Below are positions 9,538 through 15,882 of a stretch of DNA of 17,545 nucleotides, piece by piece. The notes beneath the pieces were generated by a model that saw only the letters and a program-made list of their open reading frames with translations, had not been told where the DNA came from and did no database searches. The DNA lies in assembly GCA_023128035.1 (NCBI GenBank), contig JAGMES010000089.1:1-17545 (forward strand), in the 5' to 3' direction. Numbering within the stretch: position 1 is the stretch's first letter; every line of letters begins with the position of its first letter. The position numbers were made by a program, and so were the translations under genes. The stretch is from Halanaerobiales bacterium. GTDB taxonomy: Bacteria > Bacillota_F > Halanaerobiia > DY22613.

Positions 9538-10173
9538 TTATTTATTTTTTTTCAATGACTGATATGAAAATGCATCTACTGGACAACTTGATTCGCACTC
9601 AAAACATACCAGACAATGAGTTGGATCAACAACAGCGCCTTTTCTTTTATCAACTACAATCGCATCACCTGGACAATTCTTTTCACAAACAGAACAGCTT
9701 GAACAACCAATCGGTTTTAGTCCTAATTTAGCAAATCTACTTGTAATACTGAACAATACTCCCCATGGACATAAGTATCTGTGCCAAGATTTTTCATTCA
9801 AAAATAAAGTTACTACTAAAGCTATTGGGATAATAATCAAAGGTAATGGGAATTTTCTTCCCTGAGTGATTGTATAAATAGTATACCCTAAACCAATTAA
9901 AAATAAACTAAAGACAAATCAACGTGGCTTTCCTGATTTTAAGAAACTTGGAACATCTTTTCTTTGAAGACCCAATTTTTTCTTTAGCCAATTTACTGGT
10001 CTTATCAAGGTATTGATAGGGCAGGCCCATCCACAATAAAACCTTCCAAAAAAAGTAGATAACAGGATCGAAATAAATATAAATCCCATCCAAAATTGTG
10101 CTTTACCTGTAACCATTAAAAATAGAAAAATACCGAGAAAAATAATTTGAATAAATAGTCTAAGTCTTGTCAC
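9538..10173 (-). pseudogene. Membrane 4Fe-4S polyferredoxin (NapH/CcoG-like) with in-frame TGA
   Basis: This reads as one gene of 211 sense codons interrupted by a single TGA at codon 85 (9919-9921); the frame is otherwise open across it. The first half has two membrane segments (about 5-22 and 27-42) and GRFYCGWACP (Cys48, Cys51). After the stop a further hydrophobic region, RYLCPWG (Cys135), and two 4Fe-4S ferredoxin motifs follow: CxxCxxCxxxCP at 157-167 and 187-197. This is the layout of membrane polyferredoxins that pass electrons at the inner membrane (NapH, NosR C-terminal part, CcoG group); the partner is not visible. Start is GTG at 10173 with AGGAGGA 8 bases upstream. TGA probably replaced TGG (GKPR-W-FVF), one base change. 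It may be a true nonsense mutation, giving an 84-residue fragment, or a sequencing error. Confidence 0.8.
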
Positions 10174-10198
10174 GATTAAATCCTCCTGATACCAATTT

Positions 10199-10220
10199 TA
10201 CCCTATACTGGTAAGGGGTA
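10199..10220. promoter_or_regulatory. 22-bp palindromic operator at the polyferredoxin start site
   Basis: The site has the symmetric form TACCC-N2-TAC-N2-GTA-N2-GGGTA, with all 16 specified bases matching their partners. It starts 6 bases downstream of the -10 box, so it covers the expected transcription start. A bound repressor would block initiation. The TACCC...GGGTA form recalls operators of the CsoR family (copper- or persulfide-sensing repressors), but this assignment is inference and no such regulator is in the window. Confidence 0.55.
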
Positions 10221-10225
10221 TAATT

Positions 10226-10254
10226 ATTATACATGATGTCTACTTTTTTGTCAA
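10226..10254 (-). promoter_or_regulatory. Perfect sigma-A promoter of the polyferredoxin gene
   Basis: The minus strand shows TTGACA (10254-10249), exactly 17 bases, and TATAAT (10231-10226): consensus in both boxes and in spacing. With the palindrome immediately downstream it looks like a strong promoter held by a repressor. The leader to the GTG start is about 45 bases. Confidence 0.85.
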
Positions 10255-10348
10255 TAATAAAACATCTTATAAATTTCAAGATAAACAAACTTATATTCTT
10301 GGACTAGAAATAATGTTTCACTAAAATAAAACGGTGATATAGAACTTC

Positions 10349-10471
10349 TTATAATGATTCTGCTTCCTTTAATAATTTTTCTTCACGAATATTTAATTTA
10401 TTAATTAAAATACCCGTACCTTGATAACAGTATTTAGATGTAGTTGAACCATATTTTATAGATATTTTCAT
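10349..10471 (-). pseudogene. N-terminal remnant of a Fic-domain toxin
   Basis: The ORF encodes 40 residues and stops: MKISIKYGSTTSKYCYQGTG followed by ILINKLNIREEKLLKEAESL. The pattern KYCYxGTxxLxNKLxIRxxxxLxxAE is, from memory of the family, the conserved start of many Fic AMP-transferases. The catalytic HPFxxGNGR motif and the rest of the fold are absent, and I could not follow the gene into the next 90 bases in any frame. The ATG lies 2 bases beyond the antitoxin stop codon, the usual tight antitoxin-toxin coupling. As it stands it cannot be an active transferase. It is either a decayed toxin or, less likely, a retained peptide. Confidence 0.65.
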
Positions 10472-10473
10472 TT

Positions 10474-10665
10474 TTAAGACATCCTGCTCTTAATATACTT
10501 TGTTATATTGTCAATTGCTTCTTCACTACTTATTTGTCCTTTTAAATACTTAATACCACAAACAATATTAAATCTATTTATATCTAAATCTTCCACAGCT
10601 AAAGTTGCTCTAACATTTGCTATTGACCGTTTTCTTTCTTCTTTACTCATAACTTCTGTTTTCAT
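10474..10665 (-). CDS. VbhA-type antitoxin of a class I Fic module
   Basis: This 63-residue, all-helical protein matches the VbhA antitoxin family. Such antitoxins bind Fic AMP-transferases and place a glutamate in the active site so that ATP cannot bind productively. The inhibitory helix motif [S/T]xxxE[G/N] is visible as T21-LAV-E25 followed by D26 instead of G/N. The C-terminal helical part (GIKYLKGQISSEEAIDNITK) has the expected Y.xGxIS.EEAI pattern. The annotated ATG has only a weak purine tract (GGAGTG, 13 bases upstream); ATG at codon 6 is an alternative. Downstream lies only a 40-residue piece of the Fic toxin, so this is an orphan antitoxin. Its own promoter (10733-10761) is intact. 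Confidence 0.75.
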   Translation of the reverse strand: MKTEVMSKEERKRSIANVRATLAVEDLDINRFNIVCGIKYLKGQISSEEAIDNITKYIKSRMS

Positions 10666-10732
10666 AAAAATTACTACACTCCACTCAAATAAATTTTTTA
10701 GTATTAAGATAGCAATGAGTCTTCATATAATT

Positions 10733-10761
10733 ATTATAATATTATTTTTTGATTGAGTCAA
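10733..10761 (-). promoter_or_regulatory. Sigma-A promoter of the antitoxin gene
   Basis: TTGACT (10761-10756), a 17-base spacer and TATAAT (10738-10733) are found on the minus strand, 68 bases before the antitoxin ATG. One mismatch in the -35 box and a perfect -10 box suggest the antitoxin is still transcribed although its toxin is truncated. Confidence 0.7.
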
Positions 10762-10879
10762 AATATTATTATTTAAAGCACAGAAAATACAAAGGATTCC
10801 TTAATATTCTATGCGAAAACTTGTCGAATAGTTTGTTAGATTAATGATTGTTACACAAAAACATCTAATTTAATGTTCA

Positions 10880-11152
10880 AATAGGTGGTCTTTCTTCACT
10901 GGTAAGTCTCCATGCATACTGAAATCTATCATCAAAAAAATGAACCAAGTAGCTCTTCATCGGTTAGATGAAAGATTTCATTTGAAATTAAAGCACCAAT
11001 AATTACATTTATGGATAATTAAGTATTGAAGCCTTATCACTAAATAGAACAGAAAACCGTTTTTCATTAATTGCTAGAAAAATAACTTCCTGGAATATGT
11101 GTGCCCAGCTATTAAGCAAAATCTTTTTTAGATATTCAATTATATCATTCAC
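10880..11152 (-). pseudogene. Decayed IS1182-type transposase, N-terminal part
   Basis: Translating across frames recovers the conserved N-terminal region of IS1182-family (DUF772) transposases: NSWAHIFQEVIFLAINEKRF, then SVLFSDKAS, a shift near 11014, INVIIGALISNEIFHLTDEE, LLGSFF, a shift near 10943, DDRFQYAWRLTSEERPPI, and then a stop. In intact members this block is followed by the DDE catalytic domain, which is missing here. At least two frameshifts make it inactive. The end positions are where recognisable similarity stops, not element ends; I did not find terminal repeats. Family recognition is from memory of the motif order. Confidence 0.6.
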
Positions 11153-11510
11153 AATCCAAACTGAAAGGTGTGAGTGTGATATGAGATGAGAATTGAAAGT
11201 CGATCAGGTATTACAGTACTATTTGGGGAAACTTCGTTTAATAATTTTGCCTGTGTTCCAGATTGTGGAGCAGGATGCCATCTTCTACAATTCAGAAAAA
11301 CTTGATGCTGTTATGAATACTATTGATGCCATGACTGTCGCTAAAGCTTTGACTGTTGTATCCAAAGAACTACTTTGATATTGTTTCAACATATTTGTCC
11401 TTAAGCCCATAGTTGATTATTGCGGAATGGAAGGGTTCTGTCAAGGACACTTTCCCCTTGTCAAGTTCCTGGAATGGAGTATAATTTTAAAAGGACTTAA
11501 GACAGTTTGG
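11153..11510 (+). other. Unassigned stretch with a 61-codon plus-strand ORF
   Basis: No gene can be named here. On the plus strand a TTG-started frame at 11193-11378 encodes LDAVMNTIDAMTVAKALTVV and flanking residues (61 in total), and the same frame stays open after its TGA to 11651. It has the look of a helical gene fragment but no family I recognise and no convincing ribosome binding site. A plus-strand terminator at 11511-11545 follows, which hints at a former plus-strand transcript. Three TGTCAA copies (11430-11575) may be the end of another insertion sequence, but this is weak. Confidence 0.3.
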
Positions 11511-11545
11511 GGTATTCTTTTATACTGGAAGAATACTCTTTTTTC
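11511..11545 (+). terminator. Plus-strand hairpin terminator
   Basis: GGTATTCTT pairs with AAGAATACT (9 bp including one terminal G-T) around a 9-base loop, followed by CTTTTTT on the plus strand. The reverse reading has no U tract, so the orientation is plus. It is the only plus-strand terminator I see, and no supported plus-strand gene precedes it. Confidence 0.6.
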
Positions 11546-11616
11546 TCTAATGTACTGCCAAATTTCTTGTCAAACTGGCTGCCATTTTCTTTGTCTCATA
11601 ACAGCACTGAGTTATC

Positions 11617-12187
11617 AATATAATAGCTTCACTATAAACTTCAGTCGATAACCCTGCAGCATTAGTTACTTTTAAAGTGATATAAATATTATCTCCATCT
11701 AAGTCCTCTAAATCTTTAAAGACATATCGGTTAAGTAATGTATCTGTCCATTTAAGAAGTTCATCTTATCTCTGGAATAACCTAAATCTTCAGCTTGCCA
11801 GTCAATAATTACCTCATCGGCAATACTATATTTAGGTACATTAAACTCAACAACTTCTGGCTCTGTCGTATCAACTAATATACGTGGACTCCAGATATCT
11901 ATAAAAGTTCCATCTTCTAATTTTGCTTCAGCTTTAAGATAATATTTCTCACCCTGACTAAAGGCATAAGATATTGTTCCACTATAATCGTTCAACTCTG
12001 TTGTAATAATCTCAGAATAGACCTCTGCTAATTCACCATCACTTTCATGGTAGAGAGTACAATGATATTCAATAACAGCCAACTCTCCACTATAAGTTAA
12101 CTGAATAGGTAAATCAGTTAAACTTGTAAGATATGGATTTATAGTTATCTCAGGTCTGGAAGCTAAACTTAAATCAATTATGATCGA
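11617..12187 (-). pseudogene. Fragment of an Ig/Fn3-like surface protein, frameshifted
   Basis: A minus-strand frame without a start codon runs from about 12187. It encodes beta-sandwich-like sequence (EYHCTLYHESDGELAEVY, EKYYLKAEAKLEDGTFIDIW, SPRILVDTTEPEVVEFNVPK) up to the frame end at 11708. A single missing base in an A run near 11751 breaks it; restoring the frame gives FLKWTDTLLNRYVFKDLEDL, then DGDNIYITLKVTNAAGLSTE and VYSEAIIL, ending near 11617. The style (KVTNAAGLSTEVYSE) is that of Fn3/Ig-like modules in secreted proteins and resembles the fragment at 13962-15147, but the two pieces do not join directly. It is a non-functional remnant, cut at both ends. Confidence 0.65.
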
Positions 12188-12303
12188 GTTAGCGTTAACG
12201 ATGTATGAAATTACATGACATATTATTCTACTAAAAAAAGTGCCTGATTAAAAATTATCAGACACCTTCTTATTTTAACTTACTTTTTCTTCACAACATT
12301 AAT
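12188..12303 (-). other. Gene 3' end (…INVVKKK stop) with terminator, IS-bordered
   Basis: Directly outside the IS1380-type element the minus strand reads a short frame, INVVKKK followed by TAA, then a terminator (12233-12265). The left border of this piece, read on the plus strand, begins GTTAGCG, close to the GTAAGCG start typical of IS66 ends. I therefore suspect the right-hand end of an IS66-type element with the last codons of its transposase, but seven residues cannot prove it. No target duplication was found. Confidence 0.3.
12233..12265 (-). terminator. Rho-independent terminator
   Basis: On the minus strand GTGTCTGAT pairs with ATCAGGCAC (9 bp with one U-G wobble) around an 8-base loop, followed by seven U residues (12239-12233). 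It terminates whatever transcript ended in the …NVVKKK codons and would also stop read-through from the IS1380-type transposase. Confidence 0.75.
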
Positions 12304-13961
12304 CCCGAATTATTCATGAAACTTAAAAATAAAAGGATACATCATATTAACATACTCTAAGTTCAAATAAATGTAAAAATTGTTTGACGGATTCGTTTTC
12401 ATTATGTATTCTCAAAAAAAGAAAGTCAGATGAACCATTATTCCTAAAAAAGTATAAACCTATCCCTTGGTCATGCTTTCTGAATTTTGATTTTACAAAA
12501 ATGACGTCGTTACTGTCATCCAAATGAAGGTAATAGATCTATCCGTTCAAACAGATCAACAAAAAAACGTTTGTATGGATAGCTACTACAAAGTTTAAAC
12601 ATACTATATCTCCCTAAGCAGATAAAGCGACCAGCCACTTTCGTGAGCAATGTTCGTAGCGTATGCATTCGTTTTGGCTTGTCATTTTCCAAAAAGCACA
12701 ACCGTCTCATGAGGTTGTTTAGGTTGTAAGCTAAAGCCATCTGCATCAGCCGATTAGCATTTGTTATATAAGAAGAATGGCTTAAGGTATCCATCCCAAA
12801 ATCAAGTTTTGCTTCTTTAATAAAGTTTTCCATAGTGCCACGTTTGCTATAGAATCTGATAACATCTTTGGCACTAGCTTCCAGAGAAGTAACTACGATA
12901 ATATGTCTTGGCAGAAGTTCATCTGTTTTTCTTTGGATTTTGCAAACGACTCGGCGCTCCCTATCCCAGCTCTTCGCACGGTACATAAATTCACCGTAAA
13001 GGGTATGCATTTTTGTATAATCGGAACCATAGTGATCATAAAACTCTTCAGTGAGTTTTTTAGACAACTTTGAAAGAGTGGCGTTTGCCTTTAATCGAAT
13101 GGCATATGCAACGCTCTGTTTTTCGGCTTATTCATAAAGCTTTGGCATAGCAAAACCACTGTCAGCACGAATAACCAAAGAGGTGTTTTTATGCATTTTT
13201 CTATAGCGTACAAGAATAGGACCCATAAAACTGGTAACATTCCTGGAGGTGTAAACATTGCCACTTCTAAGTTTTGCCTTGATGAGATCGCCAGTCAGTC
13301 CATCGAACACCATGAGTGGGTGGAAACCAGTAGAACTGTAATGAAAATTATAAGCGGAACCATATTGTTTTCCATAGGTGTTGATGTGTGTGGAATCAAG
13401 GTCAAAAATAATAGATTCAGGACGCTCTATTTTGTAAGCACGATCAAGAAGTTCTGTATTAATGCATTCCATCATCTTAAAAGTACTTTTATTGAGCTCA
13501 TTATTTCGTCTGGAAACTGTGGGCTGTGAAGCGAGTCTATCAGTCTTTAAAATTTCTTTAAAGACAGGATCCACTCGCAATTCATCAGAGGCATTATCCG
13601 TATGATAGTCAGCAATGAATTTATAGACATTTTGCAGGATCACATCAGCCCTCTTGTAAGTCAAATGCGATTCAACAATCTCATCATTTTCAAAAGTTTC
13701 TTTAACGAATTTGCTGAATCCAATTTTTTCATCGAAACTTCTATAAGCTAAAAGTCCTGAATCAGAAGATAGATTACCACCTTCGAAATTTATTGAAAGT
13801 TTGTTATTGAAATTTAGTGATTTAACCTGTATAATTATCATAGAAAAGAGCCCTCTTTCTTTTTATTTTTTATCACCCAATGGGTGAAAGATTCTTATAG
13901 GCTACGTATTTGATTTTAGCTGTATATAGCTGTTTTTATACTGCTACGTGAATAATTCGGG
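12304..13961 (-). mobile_element. IS1380-type insertion sequence, 1658 bp
   Basis: Both ends carry the same inverted repeat, CCCGAATTATTCA (13 bases identical; 12304-12316 and 13961-13949 on the minus strand), with G matching again at base 15. The element encloses one DDE transposase gene with 212 bp after its stop and 120 bp before its start; size and layout fit the IS1380 family. A 15-base palindrome (13873-13887) lies in the leader before the transposase and may limit read-through expression. The flanking four or five bases do not repeat, so either the element lost its target duplication through recombination or the exact ends are off by a few bases. The gene fragments on the two sides do not join into one frame. 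Confidence 0.75.
12516..13841 (-). pseudogene. IS1380-type DDE transposase with internal TAA
   Basis: The frame covers 441 sense positions, normal for IS1380 transposases, but is cut by TAA at codon 238 (13128-13130). The frame continues without a shift on the other side (LYE-stop-AEKQSVAYAIRLKANA). The DDE triad can be read: D149 in FDLDSTH, D227 in RADSGF, and E338 in YSKRGTMENFIKEAK, the family's YxxRGxxE signature. Because the stop separates the second D from the E, the product would be inactive unless the stop is suppressed. GAGGG lies before the ATG with a longer spacer than usual. The two halves could be mistaken for two separate transposase genes. Single-base change (for example from TTA or TAC-like codons) or a sequencing error are both possible. 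Confidence 0.85.
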
Positions 13962-14230
13962 CTTATATATATTTCCTATCTCAACATCATAATCTACATA
14001 CTCAAAATGAGCTTCAGTATTATCAAAGTTAAGATACTCTGAGCCATTAGACCACTTGGGTTCACGATACATACGATAATGGGTTACATCTTCCTCTTCA
14101 TTCTTATCCCATGTTAAGATAACTTCTTTAGGCCCAGCCACTCCCTTAAAACCCCCAACCTTATCAATAGCCTTCACATAAACCGTATGTACTCCATCTT
14201 CCAAATCAGGTAAAGTATATGGACTCTCTA

Positions 14231-14264
14231 TAACTCTTAACTCTTCACCCTCAACTCTTAACTC
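14231..14264 (-). repeat. Coding heptanucleotide repeat, copy 2
   Basis: On the minus strand the sequence is built of 7-base units, GAGTTAA, GAGTTGA, GGGTGAA, GAGTTAA, GAGTTAT, then AGAGAGT. Read in frame it encodes ELRVEGEELRVIES inside the second Ig-like repeat. Purine-rich, roughly 35 bases, and at the same place in the protein module as the other copy. Confidence 0.6.
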
Positions 14265-14490
14265 ATAATGATCTATTCCCGAATGAGTATCTGTAGTCTC
14301 AAAACTAATAACTGGCTGTACATTCTGTGTCCAACTTGCTGGTTCTGTTACAGGTTGAAAACTCTCAGGAACAGTTGTGTCCACAAATACATTTACAGAA
14401 CAAACCCTACTCCACCCAAGATTATCTACAGCCTTAACCTCAACCAAATGCACCCCATCTTCTAACCCAGACAAAGTGTATGGACTCTCT

Positions 14491-14525
14491 ACAACTCTCC
14501 ATTCTTCATTCTCAACTCTTAACTC
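14491..14525 (-). repeat. Coding heptanucleotide repeat, copy 1
   Basis: Minus-strand units are GAGTTAA, GAGTTGA, GAATGAA, GAATGGA and GAGTTGT, encoding ELRVENEEWRVVES in the first Ig-like repeat. The 7-base period is out of step with codons, yet the frame stays open because three units make seven codons. Confidence 0.6.
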
Positions 14526-15147
14526 AAAATGACTAACTCCTGCATAATCATCTGTTGTCTCAAAACTTATCACAGGTTGAGTAACCTGACTCCAATCTGC
14601 TGGATCAACTATCGGTGTAAATTGATTTGGAGGTGTAAGATCACGAATTATCTCAAATTCCCGTTCCAACACATTCCCCGCTGCATCCTCTACCTCTACT
14701 GTAAAACAATTCTCTCCCTCCAACGGCAAGTCAAAGGTTTCTGCAAAATATCCCTGTATCACAGGTATCTCTTTATCATTTATCTTCAGCACAACCAGAC
14801 TATAATCATAAACCTGACCTGAGATCAGAACCGAATCAACTCCCAGAATCTGACCATCATAGTCCTGATCAAAGTACAAAAGTGGTGCATTTTGATCATA
14901 TATAACTCTAACCTCATCTTCTCCAACCAATTCCTTCAAACTCACAGCTTTAACTTTAATCAAATTCAGCCAAGGTTGAAGATTATAGTTAAAAGAAAAC
15001 TGCTTGTCATAATAGAAAATAGGAACTTCATTCACTGTTAAGTCATAACTATCCTTATCCACTGTACCTTCAACCAAAACCTGTCCAACATTTGTATAGA
15101 TTCCATCCATAGGTGAATTAATCTCTACTTCTGGAGGAGATTCATAG

Positions 15148-15225
15148 TTAATAAGTACTTCTAGGGACTTGTAGGAGTTTGCACATTGCTGATACACTGT
15201 ATTTGTGAGCATTATTTTTAATCAC
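15148..15225 (-). pseudogene. IS3-type OrfB (transposase) N-terminal stub
   Basis: The frame from GTG at 15225 encodes VIKNNAHKYSVSAMCKLLQV and PRSTYY, then TAA. This is the recognisable start of IS3-family OrfB (SVSxMCxLLxxxRSTYY). It sits in the -1 frame relative to OrfA, as expected when OrfAB is made by ribosomal frameshifting. The rest of the integrase-like catalytic domain is gone; Ig-like coding sequence takes over within about 10 bases, with TATGAATC shared at the junction. No transposase can be made from it. Confidence 0.75.
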
Positions 15226-15227
15226 AT

Positions 15228-15512
15228 TTACTTTCGTCCTAATATCAGCGCGGCTTGCTTTAAAATGTCATTCTCCATCTTTAATTGTTGATTTTCTTTT
15301 CTTAGTTTAATAAGTTCATTTTCTTCAGGGGAGCGATTATCTTTTTCTTTGAAAGAACCAGTACTTTGACTTCCTTTGATCCAAGTATTAAAAGCTGTTG
15401 GAGTCAGATCATATTCTAACATGATGTCTTTTTTAGATTTACCACTTTCATATAATTTGACCATTTGTTCTTTAAATTCTTCTGTATAAGTTCTTCTTTC
15501 TCTTTTAGTCAT
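15228..15512 (-). CDS. IS3-family transposase OrfA
   Basis: This 94-residue DNA-binding subunit carries a helix-turn-helix in the first 50 residues (RRTYTEEFKEQMVKLYESGK, with KKDIMLEYDLTPTAFNTWIK as recognition part) and a leucine-zipper-like coiled coil at about 60-90 (ENELIKLRKENQQLKMENDI). In IS3 elements OrfA binds the terminal repeats and regulates transposition, while the OrfAB fusion is the transposase. AAGGAGA precedes the ATG by about 5 bases. The gene is full length, but its OrfB partner is cut after 25 codons, so only this DNA-binding part can be produced. Confidence 0.88.
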   Translation of the reverse strand: MTKRERRTYTEEFKEQMVKLYESGKSKKDIMLEYDLTPTAFNTWIKGSQSTGSFKEKDNRSPEENELIKLRKENQQLKMENDILKQAALILGRK

Positions 15513-15560
15513 ATAAACGTCTCCTTATAATGTATTGTTTTTAGTTTACATGACCTTAAT

Positions 15561-15719
15561 TTATTTGTCTAGTTTATTGTAACCTATCCACTTTTGAATC
15601 CAATACCTTAAAGTATATCTATTTAGATTATTAGCTTCACACCAGACTTTTGCTGTTTGCCCACTACTTCTATAATCTGCAACATGTTGTTCACACTTTT
15701 TCCTTTTTGTTATCTCCAT
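15561..15719 (-). CDS. tnpA: Short IS66-type accessory protein TnpA (truncated)
   Basis: This 52-codon gene encodes a helix-turn-helix-like protein with YRSSGQTAKVWCEANNLNRY followed by TLRYWIQKW. The order SGxxxxxWCxxNxLxxxxLxYWIxK is that of the accessory TnpA of IS66 elements. AAGGAGG lies 9 bases before the ATG, so the start is firm. The usual protein is longer; here the last few codons and the stop come from the IS3-type element that begins at 15571, so the C terminus is probably cut. The partner genes tnpB and tnpC are absent. Confidence 0.65.
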   Translation of the reverse strand: MEITKRKKCEQHVADYRSSGQTAKVWCEANNLNRYTLRYWIQKWIGYNKLDK

Positions 15720-15801
15720 CAATAATAGCCTCCTTAATCCTTTTAGGCTAATATATCTAGATTTTAATTGTAAAAAAATGTGGGGAGTATTTGACGCTTA
15801 C
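15572..15801 (-). mobile_element. Left end of an IS66-type element
   Basis: Reading on the minus strand from 15801 the sequence starts GTAAGCGTCAAATACTCCCC, which fits the GTAAGCG terminal repeat of the IS66 family. The tnpA gene begins 82 bases inside. The element is broken by the IS3-type insertion at 15571. A possible matching right end (GTTAGCG, 12188) is only tentative. It lies just downstream of the immunity-gene terminator. Confidence 0.6.
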
Positions 15802-15828
15802 AAATATAGTTTTAATATTAGTATTGTA

Positions 15829-15866
15829 AATAAAAAGAGCCAATAATATAAAATATAATTATTGGC
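15829..15866 (-). terminator. Terminator of the toxin-immunity operon
   Basis: GCCAATAAT and ATTATTGGC form a perfect 9-bp stem with a 10-base AT loop (15839-15866), followed on the minus strand by CTCTTTTTATTT. It lies about 130 bp past the immunity gene and closes the toxin-immunity transcript before the mobile-element region. Confidence 0.75.
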
Positions 15867-15882
15867 ATAATATAAAATTTAT

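Larger units (their letters stand above)
13944..15212 (-). pseudogene. Ig-like surface-protein fragment trapped between insertion sequences
   Basis: The open frame of 422 codons is chimeric. Its first 20-odd codons are an out-of-frame reading of the IS3 OrfB gene, and its last five (PELFT) lie in the IS1380 end; genuine coding is about 13962-15147. It encodes extracellular beta modules: an Ig-like region (ESPPEVEINSPMDGIYTNVG on), a cadherin-like/Big domain with DLPLEGENCFTVEVEDAAGN, then two tandem Ig-like repeats of about 95 residues (PADWSQVTQPVISFETTD and PASWTQNVQPVISFETTD, each followed by ESPYTL..LEDGVH), and the beginning of an Fn3 domain (VILTWDKNEEEDVTHYRMYR). There is no signal peptide or own start, so the original large secreted protein lost both ends. 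In each tandem repeat a heptanucleotide repeat is part of the coding sequence. Confidence 0.75.
15148..15571 (-). mobile_element. Left part of an IS3-type element
   Basis: The probable left end begins TAGACAAATAAATT (from 15571), 59 bases before the OrfA start, a usual leader length for this family. It contains intact orfA and the first 25 codons of orfB, then stops at the junction with Ig-like coding sequence. It has inserted at the end of, and cuts, the IS66-type tnpA frame. No right end was found, so it cannot move by itself. Confidence 0.6.

Noticed and set aside
9880..9921. Selenocysteine at the polyferredoxin TGA
   Set aside because: The bases after the TGA are AT-rich and form no SECIS-like stem-loop, and the residue context (GKPR before, FVF after) is a membrane border, not a redox motif.
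9538..10173. UGA read as tryptophan throughout the genome
   Set aside because: TGA is the natural stop of the methyltransferase (8527) and of the IS1380-type transposase (12516), and TGG is used freely for Trp. Another gene in the window is interrupted by TAA, so simple decay or error is the better explanation.
11430..11575. IS21-type end suggested by three TGTCAA copies
   Set aside because: Three six-base matches in AT-rich DNA are weak, no istA or istB coding sequence is present, and no second end was found.
13873..13887. 15-base palindrome in the IS1380 leader as a terminator
   Set aside because: Neither strand has a U tract after the stem; it may be an operator or read-through block but is not a typical terminator.
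12298..13968. Target-site duplication around the IS1380-type element
   Set aside because: The bases before 12304 (TAAT) and after 13961 (CTTA) do not match, and small shifts of the ends do not give a match.
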